From contig JAUIBP010000005.1 of assembly GCA_030427735.1 (NCBI GenBank), positions 186,001-250,000 on the forward strand: a stretch of DNA of 64,000 bases, given 5' to 3'. The position numbers were made by a program, and so were the translations under genes. This document shows, in pieces, positions 46,754 through 55,131 of this stretch (its first letter is position 1; each line of letters begins with the position of its first letter). Below the pieces are notes generated by a model. It saw nothing but the letters and a program-made list of their open reading frames with translations, had not been told where the DNA came from and did not search any database. Source of the DNA: Bacteroidia bacterium (lineage in GTDB: Bacteria > Bacteroidota > Bacteroidia > Flavobacteriales > Flavobacteriaceae).

Positions 46754-47977
46754 ATGCATAAAAAATATCATCTTTTCGACGTGTATGGCATCGAGCTAGA
46801 ATATATGCTCGTGCAACCTTCTAATTTAAAAATAGCACCTATAGTTGATGCCCTTTTCACCAAAAAGAAAGGCAAATTAACCTCGGATATTTCCAACGGA
46901 AAAATTGCCTGGAGCAACGAATTAGTGGCGCATGTAGTAGAACTTAAAACCAATGGGCCGACTAAAGATTTAAACGGATTATCGAAACTGTTCCATGAAA
47001 ATATAACCGAAATTAATACGCTTTTAAAACCCCTACAAGCACAATTATTACCAAGCGCAGCGCACCCATTTATGAATCCCGTAACCGAAACCCAACTTTG
47101 GCAACACAGTTACAGCGAGGTTTACGAGCTTTATAACCGTATATTTAATTGCAAAAACCATGGTTGGAGCAATGTACAAAGTGCACACATTAATCTGCCT
47201 TTTTTTGATGACAAAGAATTTGAAAGACTACACGCCGCAATTCGTTTAATATTGCCGCTTATTCCAGGTTTAGCTGCGAGTTCGCCAATACTAGAAGGTA
47301 AAATTACAGGCTTTAAAGACACCCGTTTAGAATATTACAAAACCAACCAAAAGGAAATTCCTGAACTGGCCGGACTTATTATTCCTGAGCGCGCATTCAC
47401 AAAATTAGATTATTACGCCACGATTTTCGAACCGATTAAAAAAGCTATAAAACCTTTTGACACGCACCATATTCTCGATCATTACTTTTTAAATTCACGA
47501 GGCGCTATTGCGCGATTTGACAGGAATGCGATAGAAATTAGATTAATCGATATTCAAGAATGTCCAAAAGCAGACTTAGCCATTTGCGCTTTAATTATTG
47601 AAGTATTAAAATTATTGGTCAATAAAAAACTAGCACCTTTAGCCATGCAAAAACGCTGGGTCAAAGAAGATTTATTCGCTATTTTAAATGATGCTATTAA
47701 ATATGGCGAAACTACTATAATTACAAACTTAGATTACCTTAATGTATTTGATATTGAAAACGCCTGCACCATACAAAGCGTGTGGAAACACCTTTATGAA
47801 TTAGCAAAACCCAACATTCATAAATCGCATTACATCACCATCGAAACGCTTTTAAATGAAGGGACTTTGGCAACAAGAATAACTCAAGCTCTCGCCAATG
47901 ACAATTCTGAAAAGCATATAAAAAAGGTGTATTCTAAACTTGCAGAATGTCTTCAAAATAACACAATGTTTTTATAA
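46754..47977 (+). CDS. GCS2-type carboxylate-amine ligase (glutamate-cysteine ligase family)
   Basis: The 407-residue protein starts FDVYGIELEYMLV, the Glu-containing start of the GCS2 / glutamine-synthetase-fold ligases, with LPSAAHPFMNP, HGWSNVQSAHINLPF, LRLILPLIPGLAASSP and FDRNAIEIRLIDIQECPKADLA (split here) giving metal-binding acids. The family condenses an amino acid with another amine using ATP. It is not the E. coli GshA type, so glutathione is unlikely. It starts 2 bp after the ATP-grasp gene and its stop overlaps the next start (TAATG), so the three genes are translationally coupled. Confidence 0.87.
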   Translation: MHKKYHLFDVYGIELEYMLVQPSNLKIAPIVDALFTKKKGKLTSDISNGKIAWSNELVAHVVELKTNGPTKDLNGLSKLFHENITEINTLLKPLQAQLLPSAAHPFMNPVTETQLWQHSYSEVYELYNRIFNCKNHGWSNVQSAHINLPFFDDKEFERLHAAIRLILPLIPGLAASSPILEGKITGFKDTRLEYYKTNQKEIPELAGLIIPERAFTKLDYYATIFEPIKKAIKPFDTHHILDHYFLNSRGAIARFDRNAIEIRLIDIQECPKADLAICALIIEVLKLLVNKKLAPLAMQKRWVKEDLFAILNDAIKYGETTIITNLDYLNVFDIENACTIQSVWKHLYELAKPNIHKSHYITIETLLNEGTLATRITQALANDNSEKHIKKVYSKLAECLQNNTMFL

Positions 47978-48663
47978 TGAAATTCGTTTTAACTTGCGAA
48001 CATGGCGGGAATGACATTCCGAAACAGTATCAGTTTCTCTTTGAGAATTCAGAAGAAATTCTGGATTCTCATCGCGGTTACGATTTGGGCGCTCTCGATG
48101 TTTTCAAATATTTAAAACCACAGGCAGACTTTTCAAATTTTAGCGAAACAAGTCGCTTAGTCATAGAATTAAACCGATCGTTGCATCATAAAAATCTATT
48201 TTCAGAATTCACAAAAACGGCATCAAAACCCATAAAACAACAGCTTATTGAAAGCTATTACACGATTTACAGACAAGCTGTTGAAAATTACATAACACAA
48301 GCACTCAACAAAGGAGAAACCGTTATACATTTATCGGTTCATAGCTTTACCCCTATTTTAAACACCGTAGAGCGCCATTGCGATGTAGGTTTGTTGTACG
48401 ACAGTTCTATACAAGCAGAAAAAATATTTTGCCATAAATTTAAAACGGAATTAACAAGACAAAACAAAGCCTTACACATTCGTTACAATTACCCATATCT
48501 AGGCAAAGCAGATGGTTTTACAAGTTATTTGCGAAAAAAATTCCCTGAGAATTATGTCGGTATCGAGTTAGAAATCAATCAAAAGTTCGCTAAAAACAAT
48601 GCTATGCCCGTACCATTAAAGCAAACGCTATATAACAGCTTAAAAAATATCCTTCTTAAATAA
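47977..48663 (+). CDS. N-formylglutamate amidohydrolase-like protein
   Basis: The 228-residue protein fits the N-formylglutamate amidohydrolase family: FVLTCEHGGNDIPKQY (His and Glu), DSHRGYDLGALDVFKYL, SRLVIELNRSLHH and LSVHSFTPILN. The family is zinc-dependent and hydrolyses N-formylglutamate or related N-acyl amides. Here it is coupled by a TAATG overlap to the GCS2 ligase, so it more probably trims or edits the amide product of the two ligases than degrades histidine intermediates. Its 3' end overlaps the convergent Nudix gene by 8 bp (48656-48663). Confidence 0.87.
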   Translation: MKFVLTCEHGGNDIPKQYQFLFENSEEILDSHRGYDLGALDVFKYLKPQADFSNFSETSRLVIELNRSLHHKNLFSEFTKTASKPIKQQLIESYYTIYRQAVENYITQALNKGETVIHLSVHSFTPILNTVERHCDVGLLYDSSIQAEKIFCHKFKTELTRQNKALHIRYNYPYLGKADGFTSYLRKKFPENYVGIELEINQKFAKNNAMPVPLKQTLYNSLKNILLK

Positions 48664-49237
48664 GCAACCGAATATTAGCATACGAATTTTCTAAAGCTTG
48701 GGCAGCTTCCATTTCGCTTAACCATTCTACTTTAGTAATACCCTCGTTAATTTGCGGCCACAAATTACCCGTAAATGTAGTGGTCATCTCAAACCAGTGG
48801 GTAACCTTAATTTTATACTTCCCGTTGCGTTTAAATATATGATAGGTCGTTTCTAAAGGTTTTGTTATTTTTAATCCTTTAACTCCTGTTTCTTCCTCGA
48901 CCTCACGTATAGACGTTTCTTCTATACTTTCTTTTGCCTCTGCTTTACCTTTAGGCAAATCCCATTTATCGTTTCTATAAATAAATAAAATTTGTCCTTC
49001 TTTATTATATACCTTACCTCCCCCGGCTTCAACTACAGGTAATTTTTTTAAAAACTTTTTTAAAAGTTTATCTTCATTTTTATGAATTAACCGCACCTCT
49101 TTTAAGTTAGTGTTGTTTAATTCTTTAATAACTTTCCCGAGTTGCACCGTATCTAGCAAATAATTTTTAAAATAGGTTTCTTGCTCAACCTTTGTCGTTA
49201 AAATAATAGGCTTATCGTTAACAAAAACTTTATACAT
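48656..49237 (-). CDS. Nudix hydrolase
   Basis: The 193-residue protein has a Nudix box G-x5-E-x7-REVEEETGV (GKAEAKESIEETSIREVEEE, ending TGV) near residue 100, preceded by LFIYRNDKWDLPKG. It hydrolyses nucleoside diphosphates linked to another moiety. The N-terminal 65 residues are an extra domain (YKVFVNDKPIILTTKVEQET; LIHKNEDKLLKKF). It is convergent with and overlaps the amidohydrolase gene by 8 bp. Its upstream region contains a near-perfect palindrome (49245-49266). Confidence 0.85.
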   Translation of the reverse strand: MYKVFVNDKPIILTTKVEQETYFKNYLLDTVQLGKVIKELNNTNLKEVRLIHKNEDKLLKKFLKKLPVVEAGGGKVYNKEGQILFIYRNDKWDLPKGKAEAKESIEETSIREVEEETGVKGLKITKPLETTYHIFKRNGKYKIKVTHWFEMTTTFTGNLWPQINEGITKVEWLSEMEAAQALENSYANIRLLI

Positions 49238-49244
49238 AGTAAAA

Positions 49245-49266
49245 TTTACTGTATTAATACGGTAAA
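49245..49266. promoter_or_regulatory. Palindrome between the Nudix gene and pyrE (operator candidate)
   Basis: The 22-bp sequence has arms TTTACTGTATT and AATACGGTAAA, which pair except for one position per arm. It begins 7 bp upstream of the Nudix ATG and is 85 bp from the pyrE -7 box, so it more probably controls the Nudix gene. Confidence 0.4.
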
Positions 49267-49350
49267 AATATCAATTTTTAAAAGAAACGTATTAACTTTA
49301 AAAAAATAATTTTAATACTTTTAACTGCTACATAAATTTAAATTTATGTG

Positions 49351-49358
49351 TAGTTTTG
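49351..49358 (+). promoter_or_regulatory. -7 element of pyrE, 5 nt from the start codon
   Basis: TAGTTTTG is an exact TAnnTTTG match. Only CAACT separates it from ATG 49364, implying an almost leaderless mRNA. Confidence 0.55.
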
Positions 49359-49363
49359 CAACT

Positions 49364-50008
49364 ATGATTTTTAATAAACATACCGCTCGAAAAACTGCTG
49401 AAGTTTTATTGCAAGTAAACGCTATAAAACTAAGCCCAAGTGCTCCTTTTACATGGGCATCTGGATGGAAATCACCTATTTACTGCGACAACAGAATAGT
49501 GCTTTCTTTTCCTCCTATCCGAAATTATATTCGCGAAACTATGGCCAAACAAATTGAAAAACAGTACGGAAAACCAGACGTAATTGCTGGTGTTGCTACT
49601 GGCGCAATTGGTATTGGTATGCTTGTTGCCGAATACTTAGGAGTTCCTTTTATTTATGTTAGACCAGAACCAAAAGGCCATGGTCGTAAAAACCAGATAG
49701 AAGGTTTTATACAAAAAGGGCAAAATGTAGTTGTTGTTGAAGATTTAATAAGTACTGGTAAAAGCAGTTTAAATGCTGTAAAAGCCCTACGCGAAGAACA
49801 ATTGAACGTAAAGGGCATGATCGCCATTTTTTCGTATGGTTTTAGCGTGGCCCACGACAATTTCAAAAAGGAAAATGTAACACTACACACTTTAAGTAAC
49901 TACGACAGTCTTCTAGAACAAGCTGTAGAAACCAACTACATATCGCAGTCTGAAGTGCAAACCTTAACAGATTGGAATGCCAACCCTAGCGAATGGAACG
50001 TTATTTGA
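49364..50008 (+). CDS. pyrE: Orotate phosphoribosyltransferase
   Basis: PyrE converts orotate and PRPP to orotidine monophosphate in pyrimidine synthesis. From the ATG at 49364 the protein has 214 residues with FTWASGWKSPIYCDNR at the start, VIAGVATGAIGIGMLVA, and the PRPP loop VVVVEDLISTGKSS. The longer reading frame to 49346 includes the promoter box and is rejected. The mRNA should be nearly leaderless. A small SRPBCC-domain gene follows 27 bp later. Confidence 0.95.
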   Translation: MIFNKHTARKTAEVLLQVNAIKLSPSAPFTWASGWKSPIYCDNRIVLSFPPIRNYIRETMAKQIEKQYGKPDVIAGVATGAIGIGMLVAEYLGVPFIYVRPEPKGHGRKNQIEGFIQKGQNVVVVEDLISTGKSSLNAVKALREEQLNVKGMIAIFSYGFSVAHDNFKKENVTLHTLSNYDSLLEQAVETNYISQSEVQTLTDWNANPSEWNVI

Positions 50009-50035
50009 TATCCTTAAGATTTAAAACAAACATTC

Positions 50036-50431
50036 ATGAAATTAGAATCACCTAAAGTTACAGTAAACAAATCGTCTCAAGATATTTTTGATTTTTTATC
50101 AGATATTAAAAATTTCGAAAAATTAATGCCAGAAAACATCAACAAGTTTGAAGTTTTAGAAGACGATAAATTTTTGTTTGCTTTACAAGGCATGCCAGAA
50201 ATTGTACTTAAAAAGAAAGAAGTAATACCACCAAATAAAATCGTTTTAGGTGCTGCGGGCGGCAAATTAGATTTCGCTTTAACAGGTCATATTAACGAAA
50301 CTAGCGAAGGCAACAGCGATGTACACCTTCAATTTGAAGGCGACTTTAACCCAATGATGGCCATGATGGTAAAAGGTCCAATTTCTAAATTTATAGAAAC
50401 ATTGGTTACTAAAATGCCACAAGCACTTTAA
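50036..50431 (+). CDS. SRPBCC (START-like) domain protein
   Basis: The 131-residue protein reads LESPKVTVNKSSQDIFDFLSDI, then EFEGDF-like LQFEGDFNPMMAMMVKGPISKFIETLVTKMP, typical of the small lipid- or hydrophobic-ligand-binding SRPBCC fold. Its ligand is not known. It is probably co-transcribed with pyrE, 27 bp upstream. Its TAA stop overlaps the birA stop in a TTAA tetranucleotide. Confidence 0.75.
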   Translation: MKLESPKVTVNKSSQDIFDFLSDIKNFEKLMPENINKFEVLEDDKFLFALQGMPEIVLKKKEVIPPNKIVLGAAGGKLDFALTGHINETSEGNSDVHLQFEGDFNPMMAMMVKGPISKFIETLVTKMPQAL

Positions 50432-51159
50432 TACAACAAACTTATTTCTTTTAAATCGAACGGTTTTATAAGCTGATCTTCAACAAGCACCTGTAAACAG
50501 CCTTGTTCTGTAACACCTCTTATAATACCAGAAAACATACGACCTTCGGCATCTAAAAATGTTGAAGGTTTATTTTTTTTAAACAGTACACTTTCGTACT
50601 CCAATTTTAAAGACTCGTATTGTTGGTCTTCCAGTTTGGCAAAACCCGCTTTCAATTCAACTAACACATAATCTAACACTTCGTCTAACCCATAAGCAAT
50701 ACAGGTTTTATTTAAAATAGAATCGGCTTTAGGCAAATTCGAGAAATCGGTTTGATTCACATTAATTCCTATTCCCAAAACACTGTCACGCAATTCGCCG
50801 TTTCTAATAATATTCTCTATTAAAATGCCACAAATCTTCTTGTTATCTGACAAAATGTCGTTTGGCCATTTAATAAAAACTTTAGGCAGCGACATCTTTT
50901 TAAAAGCTTTATAAACGGCAATAGCAGTAACCATACTAATATAAAACTGCTTTTCGGTAGGCAAGAAATCTATAGCCTTAAACACACTAAACATAAGGTT
51001 TTTAGCCGGTTCAGACTCCCACTGCGTTCCCATTTGTCCGCGCCCTAGCGTTTGCACTTCAGCAGTAACCACGGTATAATCTTCTAACAGCTCGCAACTA
51101 CTTAATTGTTTTAAAAAAGTATTTGTAGAATCGATGGCATCAAGTTTGATTATACGCAT
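50428..51159 (-). CDS. birA: Biotin--[acetyl-CoA-carboxylase] ligase
   Basis: The enzyme attaches biotin to carrier proteins. The 243-residue protein has the biotin ligase core: LDAIDSTNTFLKQ, VTAEVQTLGRGQMGTQWES with the GRG motif, KWPNDILSDNKKICGILIE and GIGINVNQTDF. The N-terminal HTH of the E. coli repressor is absent, so it is catalytic only. It is a single gene, convergent with the SRPBCC gene, with a TTAA stop overlap. Confidence 0.95.
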   Translation of the reverse strand: MRIIKLDAIDSTNTFLKQLSSCELLEDYTVVTAEVQTLGRGQMGTQWESEPAKNLMFSVFKAIDFLPTEKQFYISMVTAIAVYKAFKKMSLPKVFIKWPNDILSDNKKICGILIENIIRNGELRDSVLGIGINVNQTDFSNLPKADSILNKTCIAYGLDEVLDYVLVELKAGFAKLEDQQYESLKLEYESVLFKKNKPSTFLDAEGRMFSGIIRGVTEQGCLQVLVEDQLIKPFDLKEISLLY

Positions 51160-51226
51160 TTATATTATTTATATTAGCAGGAAAAAAACTTCTGTAAAAT
51201 TTAAAGTATAAAGAACTAAAAAATAA

Positions 51227-51234
51227 TAACTTTG
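51227..51234 (+). promoter_or_regulatory. -7 element of the rsfS-ftsH operon
   Basis: TAACTTTG is an exact TAnnTTTG match 19 nt before the ATG at 51254. No TTG lies at 19 bp. Confidence 0.45.
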
Positions 51235-51253
51235 TACAAATTAAATCAAATTA

Positions 51254-51625
51254 ATGGCGAAAGACAATACAAACGCAGACCTACTCATAGCAACCATTCT
51301 TAGTGGGATTGAAGATGTTAAAGGTAAAGAAATCAATCTTCTAGATTTACGCGAAATTGAAAATACGGTGTGCGACTATTTTATAGTTTGTGAAGGAACT
51401 TCTAACACCCAAGTTAATGCCATTGTAAACGCAGTTCAAAAAAAAGTAAGCAAAGAACTTAAGGACAAACCTTGGCACATAGAAGGTCAAGATAATGCCG
51501 AATGGGTGCTTATGGATTACGTAAATGTTGTGGTGCATGTATTTCAAAAACACATACGCGAATATTACGATATCGAGAGCTTGTGGGGCGATGCAAAAAC
51601 AACTATAATTGAAACAAATTATTAA
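51254..51625 (+). CDS. rsfS: Ribosome silencing factor RsfS
   Basis: RsfS binds ribosomal protein uL14 and blocks subunit joining in starvation. The 123-residue protein has the RsfS core LLDLREIENTVCDYFIVCEGTS (split at NTVC), VEGQDNAEWVLMDYVNVVVHVF-like region (IEGQDNAEWVLMDY, VNVVVHVFQK) and EYYDIESLWGDA. Length is normal. ftsH begins 6 bp downstream, so the two are co-transcribed, a common arrangement in Bacteroidota. Confidence 0.95.
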   Translation: MAKDNTNADLLIATILSGIEDVKGKEINLLDLREIENTVCDYFIVCEGTSNTQVNAIVNAVQKKVSKELKDKPWHIEGQDNAEWVLMDYVNVVVHVFQKHIREYYDIESLWGDAKTTIIETNY

Positions 51626-51631
51626 AATTTA

Positions 51632-53569
51632 ATGGCTAAAGACAACAAAAATTCAAATAAAAAACCCAAGTTAAATCCGTATTGGATTTATGGGGCTATT
51701 ATCGCATTCTTTATTGCAATGCAACTTTTTAACACGAGCAGTTTACAAAATGCTAATAGCACGACACCGTCTCAATTCATGACATATCTTGAGGAAGGCG
51801 ATGTAGAATCTGTAGAAATTGTAAATAAACGCGAAGCCCAGGTATATTTAACAGACGAGGCATTAAAGAAAGATGTACATAAAAAATCTAAACCATCTAC
51901 TTTGTTGCCTACCGCAACACGTTTACCTAATTACACTTTCGAATTCGGGGATTTACAAAACTTCGAAAACCAATTACACGATACTATTCGCGATAAAAAT
52001 TTAAAAACCACAATTAATTATAAAACCGAACAAAACCTTTGGGGCGATTTCTTAATAGGTATACTGCCGTTTATTTTATTAATTGGGGTATGGATTTTCA
52101 TTATGCGCAGAATGTCTGGTGGCGCTGGCGGAGGTGCTGGCGGACAAATATTTAACATCGGAAAATCGAAAGCTAAGCTTTTCGACCAGAATACAGATGT
52201 TAAAACGTCGTTTAAAGATGTTGCAGGTTTAGAAGGTGCTAAAGAAGAAATACAGGAGATTGTAGATTTCCTTAAAAATCCAGAAAAATACACCTCTTTA
52301 GGAGGTAAAATTCCTAAGGGTGCATTGCTTGTAGGCCCTCCAGGAACTGGTAAAACGCTTTTAGCAAAAGCTGTAGCAGGCGAAGCCAAAGTACCATTCT
52401 TTTCACTATCTGGTTCAGACTTCGTAGAAATGTTTGTTGGTGTTGGTGCTTCTCGAGTTAGAGACTTATTTAAACAGGCTAAAGAAAAATCACCGTCTAT
52501 TATATTTATAGATGAAATTGATGCTATTGGTCGTGCCAGAGGAAAAAGTAATTTCTCGGGATCTAATGACGAGCGTGAAAACACCTTAAACCAGTTGTTA
52601 ACAGAAATGGACGGTTTTGGCACAAATACCAATGTTATTGTATTGGCTGCAACAAACCGTGCCGATGTTTTAGATAGTGCTTTAATGCGTGCTGGTAGAT
52701 TTGACCGCCAGATATTTGTAGATCTTCCAGACATTAGAGAACGTAAAGAAATTTTTGAAGTTCACCTAAGACCTATCAAGAAGTCTGAAAATTTAGATAC
52801 CGATTTCTTAGCAAAACAAACCCCTGGATTTTCGGGAGCAGATATAGCTAATGTTTGTAACGAAGCTGCTTTAATTGCTGCCAGACAAGGCAAAAAAGCG
52901 GTAGACAGGCAAGACTTTTTAGATGCTGTAGACCGTATTGTGGGAGGTTTAGAAAAGAAAAATAAAATCATTACACCTAGCGAAAAGAAAGCCGTTGCTT
53001 ATCACGAAGCTGGCCACGCCACAGTTAGCTGGATGCTTGAGCATGCTGCGCCTTTAGTTAAGGTAACTATAGTACCTAGAGGCCGTTCGTTAGGTGCCGC
53101 TTGGTATTTACCAGAAGAACGCTTAATTGTTAGACCAGAACAAATGCTAGACGAAATGTGTGCTGCATTAGGTGGTCGTGCTGCCGAGCAAGTCATTTTT
53201 AATAAAATATCTACTGGTGCTCTAAGCGATTTAGAAAAAGTTACTAAACAAGCACGTGCCATGGTAACCGTTTATGGGTTAAGCGACAAAGTTGGCAACC
53301 TTACCTATTACGATTCGCAAGGTCAAAACGAATATGGTTTTAGTAAACCTTATAGCGAAAAAACTGCCGAATTAATAGATAAAGAAATTTCAGATATTAT
53401 AGAAGAACAATATGCAAGAGCCGTTAAGTTGTTAGAAGACAATAAAGACAAACTTACAGAGCTTGCCGAAGTGCTTTTAGAAAAAGAAGTTATTTTTAAA
53501 GATAATCTCGAAAAAATATTTGGAAAACGTGCCTTCGGAAACACCGAAAAACCTTTACTAGATAAATAA
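51632..53569 (+). CDS. ftsH: ATP-dependent zinc metalloprotease FtsH
   Basis: FtsH degrades membrane and regulatory proteins. The 645-residue protein has two membrane segments (about 18-35 and 138-155), followed by a glycine-rich stretch (MSGGAGGGAGGQ), the AAA module with Walker A VGPPGTGKTLLAKAVAG near 234 and Walker B SIIFIDEIDAIG, the second region of homology (AATNRADVLDSALMRAGRFDR), and the metalloprotease motif HEAGH near 457. Length is normal. It is followed by a hairpin that ends transcription and overlaps the next promoter. Confidence 0.97.
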   Translation: MAKDNKNSNKKPKLNPYWIYGAIIAFFIAMQLFNTSSLQNANSTTPSQFMTYLEEGDVESVEIVNKREAQVYLTDEALKKDVHKKSKPSTLLPTATRLPNYTFEFGDLQNFENQLHDTIRDKNLKTTINYKTEQNLWGDFLIGILPFILLIGVWIFIMRRMSGGAGGGAGGQIFNIGKSKAKLFDQNTDVKTSFKDVAGLEGAKEEIQEIVDFLKNPEKYTSLGGKIPKGALLVGPPGTGKTLLAKAVAGEAKVPFFSLSGSDFVEMFVGVGASRVRDLFKQAKEKSPSIIFIDEIDAIGRARGKSNFSGSNDERENTLNQLLTEMDGFGTNTNVIVLAATNRADVLDSALMRAGRFDRQIFVDLPDIRERKEIFEVHLRPIKKSENLDTDFLAKQTPGFSGADIANVCNEAALIAARQGKKAVDRQDFLDAVDRIVGGLEKKNKIITPSEKKAVAYHEAGHATVSWMLEHAAPLVKVTIVPRGRSLGAAWYLPEERLIVRPEQMLDEMCAALGGRAAEQVIFNKISTGALSDLEKVTKQARAMVTVYGLSDKVGNLTYYDSQGQNEYGFSKPYSEKTAELIDKEISDIIEEQYARAVKLLEDNKDKLTELAEVLLEKEVIFKDNLEKIFGKRAFGNTEKPLLDK

Positions 53570-53604
53570 TATTTTTTTCGAACTTATATTAGCTTACTAA
53601 TTGT

Positions 53605-53646
53605 AAAAATCTTAAATTAACCATTTGGGTTAGTTTAAGATTTTTT
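53605..53646 (+). terminator. Intrinsic terminator of ftsH
   Basis: An 18-bp stem with one mismatch (AAAAATCTTAAA at 53605-53616 pairs with TTTAAGATTTTT at 53634-53645, continued by TAACC/GGTTA) ends in a T-run. The next promoter starts inside its loop. Confidence 0.75.
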
Positions 53647-53653
53647 ATCTTTG
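53624..53653 (+). promoter_or_regulatory. Promoter of the LUD-cdsA-psd-ACBP operon
   Basis: TTTG (53624-53627), 18 bp, then TATCTTTG (53646-53653). The -33 element is in the loop region and the spacer in the descending arm of the ftsH terminator. The ATG is at 53697. Confidence 0.6.
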
Positions 53654-53696
53654 AACAACCTGATATAATAAAGATTAATAGCGAATAAATGTCTTA

Positions 53697-54308
53697 ATGA
53701 GTCTATTTAGAAAACTTTTTGGATCCAAATCTAACAAAGAAGCAGAGGAAATACAATCTGAAGACAGAGGCAAATACATGCCAGAAGTAAAGTTACCTAT
53801 TGATGAAAAGTTTACCATAAACTTTAAAGCCAATGGCGGTAAGTTTTTGTATTGCGAAAATATAGATGAAGTTTTTGAAACTTTAGATCATATTATTGAA
53901 GAAAATAGTTGGGAAGATAAAAAAATCCTGATCTTAGAACAAGAACTACAAAAACGCTTTGCATCTTCTAGTTTAACAATTGCCAAACCAAACGATACAG
54001 ATGCCACTTACTTTTTAACAAGTTGCGAAAACTTAATTGCAGACGATGGTTCGCTACTTATTACCTCCAAACAAATTGCCGAGAAAAAGTTAATCGATTT
54101 ACCCGATAATTTTATTGTATTTGCTACAACCAGTCAAATTGTTGAAAACATCAGTGAGGGCTTACGAGGCATTAAATCTAAAAACACGCAAAAAATACCT
54201 ACCAACATCACCACAATTAAACACTTTAAATCTGTTGATGAAAAAAACTTTATGACCTATGGTAGTAGTTCAAAAAACTTATATTTGCTGCTTTTAGAAG
54301 ACCTCTAG
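53697..54308 (+). CDS. LUD-domain protein
   Basis: The 203-residue protein has the LUD (lactate utilisation) fold near its C-terminal half: DATYFLTSCENLIADDGSLLI, LIDLPDNFIVFATTSQIVENI, DEKNFMTYGSSSKNLYLLLLEDL. Unlike LutB/LutC it has no iron-sulfur cluster motifs and no partner genes here. It leads an operon with cdsA, psd and ACBP, so a role in lipid metabolism or redox control is possible but not shown. cdsA starts 1 bp after its stop. Confidence 0.75.
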   Translation: MSLFRKLFGSKSNKEAEEIQSEDRGKYMPEVKLPIDEKFTINFKANGGKFLYCENIDEVFETLDHIIEENSWEDKKILILEQELQKRFASSSLTIAKPNDTDATYFLTSCENLIADDGSLLITSKQIAEKKLIDLPDNFIVFATTSQIVENISEGLRGIKSKNTQKIPTNITTIKHFKSVDEKNFMTYGSSSKNLYLLLLEDL

Positions 54309-54309
54309 C

Positions 54310-55131
54310 ATGAAAGAAATTCTTACCAGATCTATTTTTGGTTTAATATATATTACACTTCTTATTGTTTCGTTATTTAACGAACAGGCACTCACCATTT
54401 TATTTTTTATTTTCGGACTTATTTGTGTTGCCGAATTCAAAAAACTAATCGATTTTAGAGGATTTACTGCCTACCTTATCTTTATAATAATCTACCTGAT
54501 TTTTGGCTTTTGGCACTTAGTTTATCCAGATTTAAGTGGCCTTAACGAAGCCTCGCAAATTTTATTGGTACTTTCTGTTTTTATAGAATTGTTTCTAATT
54601 AAAGATTTATTTTCTAAAAAGGGTATTCAAATTTTTAAGTTTAAACGTTTCTTACTAACCAGTTTTTACTTATCGAGCGCCTTTGTGTTTTTAATTTTAA
54701 TTGCACGATTCGAAAACGCTTATCATCCATCCATCTTATTAGGATCGTTTATTTTAGTCTGGGTTAACGATACGTTCGCCTTTTTAGTTGGCAAAAATTT
54801 TGGCAGACAAAAACTCTTCGAAAAAATATCACCCAAAAAAACAGTCGAAGGTTTTATTGGCGGGCTCTTTTTTTCGTGTATTGCTAGTTATTTTATTGCT
54901 ACCTTTACGCACACCTTAAACTTTAACCATTGGCTTATTTTGGCTATAATTGTTAGCGTTTTTGGTACACTTGGCGATTTAGTTGAATCTAAATTTAAAC
55001 GCCAAGTTAATGTTAAAGATAGCGGTATTATTATGCCTGGCCATGGTGGTTTATTAGATCGATTAGACAGCATAATTTTTGCAGCTCCTTTTATTTATTT
55101 GTTTTTAAGAATTTTGAATTATGTTTCATAA
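54310..55131 (+). CDS. cdsA: Phosphatidate cytidylyltransferase
   Basis: CdsA makes CDP-diacylglycerol from phosphatidate and CTP in the inner membrane. The 273-residue protein has about eight hydrophobic segments and the CDP signature near the C-terminus: ISPKKTVEGFIGG, then KDSGIIMPGHGGLLDRLDS with the conserved aspartates. Length is normal. It is 1 bp after the LUD gene and overlaps psd by 11 bp, so the unit is translationally coupled. Confidence 0.95.
   Translation: MKEILTRSIFGLIYITLLIVSLFNEQALTILFFIFGLICVAEFKKLIDFRGFTAYLIFIIIYLIFGFWHLVYPDLSGLNEASQILLVLSVFIELFLIKDLFSKKGIQIFKFKRFLLTSFYLSSAFVFLILIARFENAYHPSILLGSFILVWVNDTFAFLVGKNFGRQKLFEKISPKKTVEGFIGGLFFSCIASYFIATFTHTLNFNHWLILAIIVSVFGTLGDLVESKFKRQVNVKDSGIIMPGHGGLLDRLDSIIFAAPFIYLFLRILNYVS

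Noticed and set aside
52018-52734. 238-residue frame opposite ftsH
   Set aside because: It is a shadow of the AAA module of ftsH, with no domain of its own.
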